From JBFXCS01 sp050181915 (lineage in GTDB: Bacteria; Actinomycetota; Thermoleophilia; Miltoncostaeales; Miltoncostaeaceae), in NCBI GenBank assembly GCA_050181915.1, contig JBFXCS010000001.1, forward strand, positions 1,054,001 to 1,118,000: a stretch of DNA of 64,000 bases, given 5' to 3'. Under the pieces are notes generated by a model, which saw nothing but the letters and a program-made list of their open reading frames with translations, made no database searches and was not told the origin of the DNA. Position 1 is the first letter of the stretch. Each line of letters opens with the position of its first letter. Shown piece by piece: positions 8,372-17,083 of the stretch. A program made the translations under genes and the position numbers.

Positions 8372-9606
8372 TAGGGGCTGCTGTGCCGCGGACCGCCGCC
8401 GTCGCCGCCGGCCCTCCCGCCCGCGCCGTTCCCGTTGCCGGCGCGCAGGGTGAGGTTCTCCCCCGTCCCCGGCTCGAACAGGTGCATGCGGCTCGAGTCG
8501 ACGTAGAGCTCGGCCTCGTCGCCGCTGCTGATGCGGCTGGCCGAGTCGAGGGCCACGATGATCTGGGTGCGCAGGGCCTCGCTGTCGGTGTCCTTCGCCA
8601 GCTGCTCGAGCTGGCTCTCGACCTCGGGCGGCGCCTCGTAGGGGATGTAGCCGAAGGCCTCGTTGCCCAGCCACTCCACCACGTCGATCGTGGCGCGGAA
8701 GGTGGCGCCGCCGGCCTTCGCGGCGTCGTCCATCACCCGCGCGTCCTCGAAGTACTCCGGGCGGATGCCGGCGATCAGCAGGGTGCCGTCCTCGAGCGCG
8801 CCGCCGCGCATGTGCTCGGGCAGATCGACCGTCACGAACGGCAGCTCGGCCCGGTCGCCCCTCACCGTGGCCGGCATGAAGTTCATCGGCGGCGAGCCGA
8901 TGAAGCCGGCCACGAACAGGTTGGCGGGCTGCTCGTAGAGCTCGCGCGGGGCGGCGAGCTGCTGGAGGATGCCGCGCTTGAGCACCGCCACCCGGTCGCC
9001 CAGGGTCATCGCCTCGGTCTGGTCGTGGGTGACGTAGACGGTGGTGATGCCGAGGCGCCGCTGCAGCCGCGAGATCTCCGTGCGCATCTGGCCGCGCAGC
9101 TTGGCGTCGAGGTTCGACAGCGGCTCGTCGAACAGGAACGCCTTGGCGTCGCGCACGATCGCCCGGCCCATGGCGACGCGCTGCCGCTGGCCGCCGGACA
9201 GGTTGCCCGGCTTGCGCTCCAGGTGCTCGTCGAGCTCGAGCGTCCTGCTGGCCTCGCGCACCTTGGCGTCGATCTCCGAGTCGCTGAGCTTCTTCGACAG
9301 GCGCAGGGGGAAGGCGATGTTCTCGTAGACGGTGAGGTGCGGGTAGAGGGCGTAGTTCTGGAACACCATCGCCAGGTCGCGCTCGCGCGGGGCAAGGTCG
9401 TTGACGCGGGTGCCGCCGATGATCATGTCGCCCGAGGTGATGTCCTCGAGGCCCACGATCATCCGCAGCAGCGTCGACTTCCCGCAGCCCGACGGGCCGA
9501 CGAGGATCAGGAACTCGCCGTCGTCGACGTCGATGCTGACGTCGTTGACCGCCGGGAACCCGTCGCCGTAGCGCTTGACGATGTTCCTCATCTGGATCTC
9601 AGCCAT
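8368..9606 (-). CDS. ugpC: Sugar ABC transporter ATP-binding protein (UgpC/MsmK/SugC family)
   Basis: This is the ATPase of a CUT1-type carbohydrate importer, 412 residues. It has Walker A GPSGCGKST, Q-loop MVFQNYALYPH, signature NLSGGQRQRVAMGRA and Walker B AFLFDEPLSNLD, followed by a C-terminal regulatory/TOBE region (from about 240). A linker-like tail rich in G, N and A ends the protein. I start at MAEIQMRNIVKRYGDGF; longer frames upstream lie over the permease gene in another frame. It lies 8 bases after the permease gene and is the last of four genes encoding a full importer. Such ATPases often serve several importers. Confidence 0.93.
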   Translation of the reverse strand: MAEIQMRNIVKRYGDGFPAVNDVSIDVDDGEFLILVGPSGCGKSTLLRMIVGLEDITSGDMIIGGTRVNDLAPRERDLAMVFQNYALYPHLTVYENIAFPLRLSKKLSDSEIDAKVREASRTLELDEHLERKPGNLSGGQRQRVAMGRAIVRDAKAFLFDEPLSNLDAKLRGQMRTEISRLQRRLGITTVYVTHDQTEAMTLGDRVAVLKRGILQQLAAPRELYEQPANLFVAGFIGSPPMNFMPATVRGDRAELPFVTVDLPEHMRGGALEDGTLLIAGIRPEYFEDARVMDDAAKAGGATFRATIDVVEWLGNEAFGYIPYEAPPEVESQLEQLAKDTDSEALRTQIIVALDSASRISSGDEAELYVDSSRMHLFEPGTGENLTLRAGNGNGAGGRAGGDGGGPRHSSPY

Positions 9607-9614
9607 GGGTTCTC

Positions 9615-10445
9615 CTACCCCTTCACCGCGCCGGCCGTGAGGCCCGCGACGATCTTCCTCTGGAACAGCAGCACCAACAGGATCACCGGCACCGTCACCA
9701 TCACCGCCGCCGCGGCCAGGGTCGACACCGGCGGGTTGAACTGATCGGGGCCGACGAAGAAGGCCATCTGGGCCGGCACGGGACGCGCGTTCGTCGTCGA
9801 GGTCAGCGAGATGCCGAACACGAAGTCGTTCCAGGCGAAGAAGAAGGTGAGGATCGCCGCGGTGAACACGCCCGGCGCCGCCAGCGGCACGATCACCTTC
9901 CGGAACGCCTGCCACGAGGTGGCGCCGTCCACCTGGGCGGCCTGCTCCATCTCCCACGGGATCTCGCGGAAGAAGGCGGTGAGCGTCCAGATGGCGAGCG
10001 GCAGGGTGAACGACATGTAGGGGATGATCAGGCCCGGCCAGGTGTCGAACAGGTGCAGCGTGCGCCACTGGTCGAACAGCGGCCCCACCAGCGACACCAC
10101 CGGGAACATCGCGATCGCCAGGGCGATCGTGAGCACCAGCTTCTTGCCCTTGAACTGGAGCCGGGCGATGGCGTACGCGCAGAGCGTCGCGATGATCACC
10201 GACAGCACCGTCGCGATGATCGAGATGCCGAAGGAGTTGACCAGCGCGCGCTGGAAGTCGTCGTTCTGGAACACCGTGCTGAAGTTGTCCCAGGTCCAGT
10301 CCTTCGGCAGGAACTGGGGGCTGCCGGCGGCCGTCTCGCCCTGGGGCTTGAACGAGAGGGAGAGGATCCAGACGATCGGCAGCAGGCACCACGCCAGGAT
10401 CAGGACCGCGCCGAGGATGACGCCGGCGTTGATCCGCGCCTTCAT
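9615..10445 (-). CDS. Carbohydrate ABC transporter permease (MalG/SugB type)
   Basis: Inner-membrane permease of 276 residues with about six transmembrane segments. The EAA loop that docks the ATPase is visible as EQAAQVDGATSWQAFRKVIVPLAAPG. The N-terminus MKARINAGVILGAVLILAWCLLPIVW is typical of MalG-type partners. The ATG overlaps the upstream permease stop by one base (TGATG). It pairs with the MalF-type permease and lipoprotein encoded upstream. The transported sugar cannot be deduced; the divergent GH68 enzyme next to the cluster makes a fructose-containing saccharide one possibility. Confidence 0.92.
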   Translation of the reverse strand: MKARINAGVILGAVLILAWCLLPIVWILSLSFKPQGETAAGSPQFLPKDWTWDNFSTVFQNDDFQRALVNSFGISIIATVLSVIIATLCAYAIARLQFKGKKLVLTIALAIAMFPVVSLVGPLFDQWRTLHLFDTWPGLIIPYMSFTLPLAIWTLTAFFREIPWEMEQAAQVDGATSWQAFRKVIVPLAAPGVFTAAILTFFFAWNDFVFGISLTSTTNARPVPAQMAFFVGPDQFNPPVSTLAAAAVMVTVPVILLVLLFQRKIVAGLTAGAVKG

Positions 10446-11368
10446 CACTCGCCTCCCCTCGCCTGCGCCAGGTCGACGCGGAACAGCTTCACCAGCAGGA
10501 ACGCGATCAGCAGCACCGACAGGAACAGCAGCACCGACAGCGCCGAGCCCATGCCCAGCTCGAACTGCTCGATGACCTGCCGGTAGGTGAGGAACGAGAC
10601 CGACTCGGTGTCCTGCGCCCCGCGGGTCATCACGAAGATGTTGTCGAAGATGCGGAAGGCGTCGAGGGCGCGGAAGAGCACCGCCACCATGATCGCCGCC
10701 CGCATGTTGGGCAGGATCACCTTGAAGAGGCGCTGCCACCACGACGCCCCGTCGACCTTGGCCGCCTCGATCATGTCCTCGGAGACCTGCGCCAGCCCCG
10801 CCAGCAGGAGCAGGGACATGAAGGGCGTGGTCTTCCAGATCTCGGAGACCATGATCGCGGTCATCGACGACCAGTGGCCGCCGAACCAGTTGTAGTCGCT
10901 GCCGACGAAGGGCAGCCACCCGTTCACGAAGCCGTTGTTGAGGCTGAAGGCGAACTGCCAGGCGAACGCCGACACCACGGTGACGATGCCGTAGGGGATC
11001 AGGATCGAGGTCCGGATCACCCCCCGGGCGAAGATGATCTTCCACATCACGTAGGCGAAGGCGAAGCCGATCACGAGCTCGATCGCCACCGTGATGACCA
11101 TGATCAGGACGGTGTTCCAGACGTCCTGCCACCACAGCTGGTCGGTCAGGATGGTCGCGTAGTTCTGGACCCCCACGTACTCGCGGTCGTCGGGCGCGGT
11201 GGCCCGGTACTGGAACAGCGACAGGTAGATCGCCCGGACCATCGGGTATGCGGTCACCGCCAGCATCAGCACCACGGCGGGCGCCACCAGCTTCCACCCC
11301 AGCCGCTGCTCGGCGCGGGAGCGGTCGGAGACGTGCGGGCGCGGCGCGGAGACGGCGTCGGTGCTCAT
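10445..11368 (-). CDS. Carbohydrate ABC transporter permease (MalF/SugA type)
   Basis: This 307-residue inner-membrane permease begins with a polar stretch (MSTDAVSAPRPHVSDRS) and continues with about six hydrophobic helices. The EAA loop reads IEAAKVDGASWWQRLFKVILPNM, which marks it as a CUT1 permease. It is the first permease of the importer: the lipoprotein gene is 22 bases upstream and the second permease overlaps its stop. Resembles mycobacterial SugA more than E. coli MalF, since it lacks the large periplasmic insertion. Confidence 0.92.
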   Translation of the reverse strand: MSTDAVSAPRPHVSDRSRAEQRLGWKLVAPAVVLMLAVTAYPMVRAIYLSLFQYRATAPDDREYVGVQNYATILTDQLWWQDVWNTVLIMVITVAIELVIGFAFAYVMWKIIFARGVIRTSILIPYGIVTVVSAFAWQFAFSLNNGFVNGWLPFVGSDYNWFGGHWSSMTAIMVSEIWKTTPFMSLLLLAGLAQVSEDMIEAAKVDGASWWQRLFKVILPNMRAAIMVAVLFRALDAFRIFDNIFVMTRGAQDTESVSFLTYRQVIEQFELGMGSALSVLLFLSVLLIAFLLVKLFRVDLAQARGGE

Positions 11369-11390
11369 GGCGTGCCCCCCGTGCGCCGGG

Positions 11391-12698
11391 TCACAGCAGC
11401 ACCTTGCCCTTCAGGGCGTCCTCGATGAACTCCGCCGAGGAGCGGGGCGTCGACTGCGGGTTCACCGAGTCGGCGGGGTGCCACTTGTTGAGGATGGCGT
11501 TCACGATCGTGCTCCAGTACGGCGAGGCGGGGCGCGGGCCGCCGCCGTCGATCGACTCCTGCCAGAGCTGCAGCAGGTCGGCCGGGAACTGCTCGCGCAG
11601 CGCCGGGTCGTCGTAGGCGCCCTGGCGGGCCGGCATGTTCGCCGTCTCGACCGCGTAGGTGACCTGGTTCTCCTGGGAGGTGATGCAGCGCACGGCGTCG
11701 AGCGCCAGGTCGGTGTGGCTGCCGTAGGGGCTCACGCCGACGTTGATGCCGCCGGTCGGCGGCCGCGACTCGCGGCCCGCCACGGTCTGCGGATACCGGG
11801 CCCAGCCGAGGTCGTCGAACACGGCCTTGTCGCCGGAGTAGTTGTTGTAGGCGAAGGTCCAGTTGACCATGAACCCGCCGGCGTCGGAGCCGAGCGGCCC
11901 GAGCACGGTGCCCTCGTTGGAGACCGACAGGTCCGGCTCGGCCGCCGGGGACGAGGCGAGCTTCTGGATGATCCGGGCGGCGTCCACCCCGGCCTCGGAT
12001 CCGATCTCCACCTTCGCGTCGGTCCCCGCCTGGGTGTCGCTCACGATGCTCCCGCCGGCGCCCTGGATGAGGGCGTTGATCCAGACCACGTAGCCCTCGT
12101 ACTTGTTGGCCTGCACGCCGACGGTGGCGCCGTTCTGCGCGGCGGCGTCGATGATCTGGTCCCAGGTGACCGGCGCGGTCATGTCGAGGCCGGCCTTCCG
12201 CGCCAGCGACTTGCGGTACCACAGCGTCTGGGTGTTGGCCCACAGCGGCGCCGCGACCAGGCGGTCCTGCCAGCTGGCACCCTGCACGGCGCCCGCGAGC
12301 GTCGCGTCGGTCAGCTCGGTCGAGAGGTCGGCGGGGAGCGGCTCGAGGAAGCCCGCGTCGGCGAACTCGGCCGTGAAGACCGGGTCGAGGCTCATGAGCG
12401 AGATCGACGAGTCCTTCGCCACCAGCCGGCGCAGCAGCTGGATGCGCTGCTCGGTCGCGCTCTGCGGCAGCAGCTCGGTGCGGATGTGGTACCGGTCGGT
12501 GCTGCAGCGCTCGGCGATGCCCGCCTGGCCGAAGGCGCCCGAGAAGCCCTCCGGCGGATTCGGATCCGGGTTGATGTACCAGACGAGGGTCGGCGTGCCC
12601 GACCCGCCGCCGCACGAGGCCAGGAGCGCCGACGCCGCGAGGGTCGCCAGCAGCGCCAGGGCACGCCGCCACCGCCTCGCGCGCGGGTTCGGGACCAT
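11391..12698 (-). CDS. Extracellular solute-binding lipoprotein for sugar import
   Basis: Family 1 solute-binding protein, 435 residues, that would capture a sugar outside the membrane and hand it to the two permeases. The signal peptide has RRWRR then a hydrophobic core ending in lipobox LASC (Cys29), so it is a lipoprotein. The chosen ATG is preceded by GAGGAGGTGTCC, an excellent ribosome-binding site; the frame is open further upstream but that extension is not protein-like. First gene of the importer operon. The 94 bases upstream must carry the promoter, though no clear operator was recognised. Confidence 0.92.
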   Translation of the reverse strand: MVPNPRARRWRRALALLATLAASALLASCGGGSGTPTLVWYINPDPNPPEGFSGAFGQAGIAERCSTDRYHIRTELLPQSATEQRIQLLRRLVAKDSSISLMSLDPVFTAEFADAGFLEPLPADLSTELTDATLAGAVQGASWQDRLVAAPLWANTQTLWYRKSLARKAGLDMTAPVTWDQIIDAAAQNGATVGVQANKYEGYVVWINALIQGAGGSIVSDTQAGTDAKVEIGSEAGVDAARIIQKLASSPAAEPDLSVSNEGTVLGPLGSDAGGFMVNWTFAYNNYSGDKAVFDDLGWARYPQTVAGRESRPPTGGINVGVSPYGSHTDLALDAVRCITSQENQVTYAVETANMPARQGAYDDPALREQFPADLLQLWQESIDGGGPRPASPYWSTIVNAILNKWHPADSVNPQSTPRSSAEFIEDALKGKVLL

Positions 12699-12792
12699 GG
12701 ACACCTCCTCGGGGGACTGCGGGGGACGCGGGCACGTCTCGTGCTGAATGCCACGAACTGCACGCCAACCTACCATCCACCCGCTTGCGGTG

Positions 12793-13560
12793 TCACCCCG
12801 AGGCGAGTGCGCAGGGGGGCGGCGCGTCGGGGCCGGCGATCATGCAGGGGCGCAGCTGGGTGGGATCGACGATCGCGCCCTCGGGCAGCGCGAGGCCCTG
12901 CGCGTCGGCGTCCCGGAGCCGCTGCCGCACCTGGGCGGGGGTCAGCGTCCCCGGCAGGGAGTAGCTCGGCGGCAGCACCTGTCCGCCCGGCAGGGCGTAC
13001 CCGAAGGGGGCGCGGAGATCCAGTGCGACCCCGCGGGTGGGGTCGGTGGGCAGCTCCACCACCCGGCCCGGGGCGAGCGGCGGCCCGAGCGCGGTGCCGG
13101 CCGGTAGGCGCCCGGTCGCGGCGACCGAGGTGTAGAGGCTCTGGAGGGCCGCCGGGTAGTCCACCCCGGCGGGGAAGACCAGCGACGGCAGGGGATCGAC
13201 CTCCTGGACGCGCGGACGCGCGCCGTGCTGGCGGATCCACGGCGCGCGCGACAGGATCGGGTCGGCGTCGATCGCGGCCCGGGCGGTGCCGCCGGTCACG
13301 CGCATCACCGATCCCGGCGGGTTCGCCGAGTCGAGCACCGCGGTGGTGACGGCGACCGCGCCCGCGCCGCCCGCCACGGCGAGGGCGGCCGCCGCCACGA
13401 GGAGCCCGCGACGTGACCGATGCCGCCGCCGCCGCGACGTGGGCGCCTCGCGGGCGAGGCCGCCGCGGACGGCCGCCCACGCCCGGTCGGTCACCGCCGG
13501 GTCGGGCTCCCCCAGCGCGCCCCCGCAGGCGCGCAGCCGCTCGTCAAGATCCATCGCCAC
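12793..13560 (-). CDS. Membrane-anchored protein encoded with an ECF sigma factor (possible anti-sigma factor)
   Basis: This protein of about 255 residues has an N-terminal cytoplasmic segment of some 45 residues, an arginine-rich stop region, one transmembrane helix (about 50-73) and a long extracellular part. That layout is typical of anti-sigma factors, and the gene overlaps the sigma-factor gene by about 17 bases. No zinc HxxxCxxC anti-sigma motif is visible, so the role is inferred from context. The external part has no recognised domain; two cysteines lie near the C-terminus. GTG at 13560 has the better spaced GGAGG; ATG at 13554 is the alternative. Confidence 0.6.
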   Translation of the reverse strand: MAMDLDERLRACGGALGEPDPAVTDRAWAAVRGGLAREAPTSRRRRHRSRRGLLVAAAALAVAGGAGAVAVTTAVLDSANPPGSVMRVTGGTARAAIDADPILSRAPWIRQHGARPRVQEVDPLPSLVFPAGVDYPAALQSLYTSVAATGRLPAGTALGPPLAPGRVVELPTDPTRGVALDLRAPFGYALPGGQVLPPSYSLPGTLTPAQVRQRLRDADAQGLALPEGAIVDPTQLRPCMIAGPDAPPPCALASG

Positions 13561-14086
13561 GTCCCACCTCCACCCTCGTCCGCAGCTGATCGAGGGCCCG
13601 CCCCAGACGCGAGTAGACCGTCCCGACCGGCACCTGCAGCGCATCCGCGATCTCCGCCGGCGTCCACCCCGCCCAGTGGCGCAGCACCACCACCAGGCGA
13701 CGGTCCCGCGGCAGCCCGGCGAGGGCCGCCATCAGCTCATCGTGATCGTGCGTGCGGCCCACCCAGTCCACCGGGTCGGCGACCCCCTCCTCCGACAGCG
13801 GGGCGCCGCGACGCTCCCGCCGCACCAGGTCCAGGGCGCGGTTCGCGACGATCCGGTGCAGCCACGCCCCGAACGGCCGCTCCCCATCGAACTGCGCCAG
13901 CCGCAGGAACGCCTGCGCGATCCCGTCCTGAGCGGCGTCGTCGGCCGCGGCGCGGCGACCCGTGATCCCGTACGCCGTGCGCCACGCCGCCGGCCAATGC
14001 CGGTCGAACAGCCTCCTCGCCGCCAGCTCATCACCGGCGAGCACTCCCTCGATCAACGCCCTCTCGGACCACCCCTCATCACCCAT
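13544..14086 (-). CDS. RNA polymerase sigma factor, ECF (sigma-70 family)
   Basis: A 180-residue alternative sigma factor. Region 2 is seen as DDAAQDGIAQAFLRL followed by PFGAWLHRIVANRALDLVRRERR. Region 4 contains LPRDRRLVVVLRHWAGWTPAEIADAL with helix-turn-helix VPVGTVYSRLGRAL. It would direct polymerase to a small stress regulon. The gene is first in a two-gene unit with a membrane protein that may restrain it. I chose the ATG at 14086 (MGDEGW); a TTG three codons upstream is possible. Divergent from the ABC exporter operon across a 134-base gap. Confidence 0.9.
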   Translation of the reverse strand: MGDEGWSERALIEGVLAGDELAARRLFDRHWPAAWRTAYGITGRRAAADDAAQDGIAQAFLRLAQFDGERPFGAWLHRIVANRALDLVRRERRGAPLSEEGVADPVDWVGRTHDHDELMAALAGLPRDRRLVVVLRHWAGWTPAEIADALQVPVGTVYSRLGRALDQLRTRVEVGRGDGS

Positions 14087-14149
14087 CACACCCAATACTC
14101 ACCACAGAGCCGCCCCCATCCCGGCGCGCCGGCCAGGGCGCGGCCGGTC

Positions 14150-14161
14150 TGACGTACGTCA
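14150..14161. promoter_or_regulatory. Perfect 12-base palindrome TGACGTACGTCA, candidate operator
   Basis: TGACGTACGTCA is a perfect inverted repeat 60 bases before the start of the ABC-exporter/two-component operon and 64 bases from the divergent sigma-factor start. LuxR-family regulators such as the one encoded in this operon bind short inverted repeats, so autoregulation is plausible. Function is inferred from position and symmetry only. Confidence 0.45.
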
Positions 14162-14220
14162 TGGACGATCCGCGCGCCGCGGCCCTGCCGCGGAGGCGGC
14201 GATCGCGCGACCCTTGTCGC

Positions 14221-15171
14221 ATGACATCGACTCAGACCCCGCCGCACGCGGGCATCACGCTCACCGGGCTCGAGAAGTCGTTCCGCGGGCCCGCCGGACC
14301 GGTCCGCGCCGTGCGGGGCGTCGACCTGGACATCCCGCGCGGCCAGACGGTCGCGCTGCTCGGGCCCAACGGCGCCGGCAAGTCGACCACCATCGACATG
14401 ATGCTGGGCCTCGCGCGGCCCGATCGCGGCACCGCGACCCTCTTCGGCCTGTCGCCCGACCGGGCGATCGCGGCGGGCAGGGTCGGCGCCATGCTCCAGA
14501 CCGGCAGCCTCATCAACGACCTCAGCGTCCGCGAGATCGTCACCATGATGGCCTCCCTCTATCCGGAGCCGCTCGGGGTGGACGAGGTCATCGAGACGGC
14601 CGGCATCGGCGACATCGCGTCCCGGCGCACCACCAAGCTGTCGGGCGGTCAGACCCAGCGGGTGCGCTTCGCGCTCGCCATGGTCTCCAACCCGACCCTG
14701 ATGGTGCTCGACGAGCCGACCGTGGCGATGGACGTCGAGGTGCGGCGCGACTTCTGGCGGACGATGCGCGCCCTCGCCGCCCAGGGCAAGACCATCGTCT
14801 TCGCCACCCACTACCTCGACGAGGCCGACGAGTTCGCCGACCGGGTGGTGCTGATGGCCCACGGCCGGATCGTCGCCGACGGCCCCGCCACCGAGATCAA
14901 GGCGCGGGTCGGCATGCGGACCATCCGGGCGACGCTGCCGGGCGTCCCGCCGGACATGCTCGGCGCCCTGCCCGGGGTGTCGTCGGCCGACCGGCGCGGG
15001 GAGGCGGTCGTCCTCACCTGCACCGACTCCGACGAGGCGATCCGCGCGCTGCTGCGCGACTACCCCGCCGCGCACGACATCGAGATCGCGGGCGCCGGCC
15101 TGGAGGAGGCGTTCCTGGAGCTCACCGGGGACGATCCGGAGGCCGCGCTCGCCGGACGGGAGGCTCCGTGA
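14221..15171 (+). CDS. ABC-2 type exporter ATP-binding protein
   Basis: The 316-residue ATPase has Walker A GPNGAGKST, signature KLSGGQTQRVRFALA and Walker B LMVLDEPTVAMD, then a C-terminal extension of about 90 residues typical of DrrA/CcmA-like drug or lipid exporters. The start MTSTQTPPHAG follows a short leader; the in-frame ATG 20 codons upstream would give an arginine-rich prefix outside the domain. The permease gene overlaps its stop (GTGA), and a sensor kinase and response regulator follow, as in actinobacterial systems that sense membrane or antibiotic stress. Substrate unknown. Confidence 0.9.
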   Translation: MTSTQTPPHAGITLTGLEKSFRGPAGPVRAVRGVDLDIPRGQTVALLGPNGAGKSTTIDMMLGLARPDRGTATLFGLSPDRAIAAGRVGAMLQTGSLINDLSVREIVTMMASLYPEPLGVDEVIETAGIGDIASRRTTKLSGGQTQRVRFALAMVSNPTLMVLDEPTVAMDVEVRRDFWRTMRALAAQGKTIVFATHYLDEADEFADRVVLMAHGRIVADGPATEIKARVGMRTIRATLPGVPPDMLGALPGVSSADRRGEAVVLTCTDSDEAIRALLRDYPAAHDIEIAGAGLEEAFLELTGDDPEAALAGREAP

Positions 15172-15905
15172 CCGCCGCCGCCTACACGCGCCTGGAGGTG
15201 CTGCGCACCTTCCGCAACCGGCGCTTCTTCATCTTCTCGCTGATCTTCCCGCTCGCGATGTACCTGCTGCTGGCCGGTCCGAACCGGGGCGAGACGGACT
15301 TCCTCGACAGCGGCATCTCGGCGCCGCTCTACTACATGGTGGGCCTGATCTCGTTCGGCACCATGGTCGCGGTCATCGCCGGCGGCGCCCGCATCGCGGC
15401 CGAGCGCTCGGTGGGCTGGAACCGGCAGCTTCGCCTCACCCCCCTGTCGGTGCCCGCCTACTTCCGCACCAAGATCCTCACCGGCTACCTGATGGCCTGC
15501 GTCAGCATCGTGCTGCTGTACGTCGCCGGCATCGGCCTGGGCGTGAGCATGCCGCTCACCCGCTGGCTGGAGATGACCGGCCTCATCCTGGTCGCGCTGG
15601 TCCCCTTCGCCGTCCTGGGCATCGCGATGGGGCACCTGCTGACGGTCGACTCGATGGGCCCGGCGCTGGGAGGCGTCACCTCGCTGTTCGCCTTCATCGG
15701 CGGCACCTGGTTCCCCATCACCGGCGACGGATGGCTCAGCGAGCTCGCCCGCTGGATCCCCTCCTACTGGCTGGTGAAGGCGGGGCAGATCGGCGCCGGG
15801 GGCGCGTCGTGGAGCGCGCGCGGCTGGCTCGTGATCGCCCTCTGGAGCATCGTCCTCGCCGCCGTCGCGGCCCGGGTGTACCGCCGAGACACGACACGGG
15901 TCTAA
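15168..15905 (+). CDS. ABC-2 type exporter permease
   Basis: Membrane partner of the preceding ATPase, 245 residues with about six transmembrane helices. It begins MTAAAYTRLEVLRTFRNRRF, a cytoplasmic amphipathic start common to ABC-2 permeases, and contains GGTWFPITGDGW near residue 183, a motif shared by this family. GTG start overlaps the ATPase stop by 4 bases. The gene ends 11 bases before the histidine kinase gene, so all belong to one transcript. Confidence 0.9.
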   Translation: MTAAAYTRLEVLRTFRNRRFFIFSLIFPLAMYLLLAGPNRGETDFLDSGISAPLYYMVGLISFGTMVAVIAGGARIAAERSVGWNRQLRLTPLSVPAYFRTKILTGYLMACVSIVLLYVAGIGLGVSMPLTRWLEMTGLILVALVPFAVLGIAMGHLLTVDSMGPALGGVTSLFAFIGGTWFPITGDGWLSELARWIPSYWLVKAGQIGAGGASWSARGWLVIALWSIVLAAVAARVYRRDTTRV

Positions 15906-15916
15906 CCTCAACCCTG

Positions 15917-17083
15917 ATGGACGGGAACGCGCATCGGCACGAGCGGCGGGGGCCGGGCGGGCCCCTGTTCGGGGGGCCGCCCGGCGTGCGCCGGCCGGGC
16001 GGGTGGAAGACCCTCGTCTTCCCCGGCATCTGGCTGGTGTACCTGGCCCAGACGGTGGGCGGGGTCGCGGACCACTCGGACGGAGCCGCCGCCGTCGCCG
16101 GATACGCGGGCGTCGCCCTGTTCTGCGCCGCCTACCTCTACGCCCTCGCGTACGCCCGCACGTCGAGCGCCCGCTACTGGACGGCGGTCGGCCTGATGGT
16201 CGTCCTCACCGGGATCGAGTCGCTCTTCGCCCACGAGGACGCGTTCGTGATGTGCGTCTTCGTCGCCGTGCTCCTGATGGCGGGCTTCGTGATGCACGGC
16301 CGCTCGCGGGAGGCGCTCGCCTCGGTCGCGCTGCTCACCGCCGTCGCCGCCGTCACCCCCGCTCTCGTGCCGGCCTGGGACACCGGCATCGACTGGGACA
16401 TGGTGATCACGCTGCCGCTCGTGGCCATGGCGATGTGGGCCTTCTTCACCATCATCCGCTCGCACCGCGAGCTGTCGCAGGCCCGCGAGGAGGTCGCGCG
16501 GCTCGCCGCCGAGAACGAGCGCTCGCGCATCGCGCGCGACCTTCACGACCTGCTGGGCCACTCGCTCACCACCATCACGGTGAAGGCCGGGCTCGCCCGC
16601 CGCCTCGCCGAGCGCGACCCCGACCGCGCGGCGCGCGAGATCGGCGAGGTCGAGGGGCTGGCCCGCTCGGCCCTCACCGACGTCCGCGCCGCCGTCGCCG
16701 GCTACCGCGACATGAACCTGGCGGGCGAGCTGGCCGGCGCCCGCGAGGTGCTGCGCGCCGCGGGCATCGAGGCCCGCGCCCCGAGCGCCGTCGAGGTCGC
16801 CGACCCGGTTCACGCGGAACTGTTCGGCTGGGTGCTGCGCGAGGGCGTGACCAACGTGGTGCGCCACTCGGGCGCGCGCACCTGCACGATCGCGATCGGG
16901 CCGACCTGGCTCGAGATCGAGGACGACGGCCGCGGCTCCGGGCCCGGAGGGGACGCCTGCGGCGGCAGCGGCCTGGCCGGGCTGCGCGAGCGGGTCGCCG
17001 CGGCGGGCGGCACCATCCGGGCGGGCGCGGGGACGAGCGGCTGGCGGCTGCGCGTCGACATGGGCCGGGCGGTGCACGCGTGA
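15917..17083 (+). CDS. Sensor histidine kinase, DesK-like (HisKA_3 family)
   Basis: This 388-residue kinase has a membrane sensor of about five helices (residues 34-180) and a cytoplasmic kinase core. The phosphorylated histidine is H210 in RIARDLHDLLGHSLT; the ATP-binding domain shows EDDGRGSG and GGSGLAGLRERV. Overall architecture matches DesK, which senses membrane fluidity in Bacillus. Here it would sense an envelope signal and control the adjacent exporter. It overlaps the response regulator start by 4 bases. The sensed signal is not deducible. Confidence 0.93.
   Translation: MDGNAHRHERRGPGGPLFGGPPGVRRPGGWKTLVFPGIWLVYLAQTVGGVADHSDGAAAVAGYAGVALFCAAYLYALAYARTSSARYWTAVGLMVVLTGIESLFAHEDAFVMCVFVAVLLMAGFVMHGRSREALASVALLTAVAAVTPALVPAWDTGIDWDMVITLPLVAMAMWAFFTIIRSHRELSQAREEVARLAAENERSRIARDLHDLLGHSLTTITVKAGLARRLAERDPDRAAREIGEVEGLARSALTDVRAAVAGYRDMNLAGELAGAREVLRAAGIEARAPSAVEVADPVHAELFGWVLREGVTNVVRHSGARTCTIAIGPTWLEIEDDGRGSGPGGDACGGSGLAGLRERVAAAGGTIRAGAGTSGWRLRVDMGRAVHA

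Noticed and set aside
12699..12792. Possible LacI-type operator before the sugar-importer operon
   Set aside because: Only weak imperfect symmetry; no convincing palindrome.
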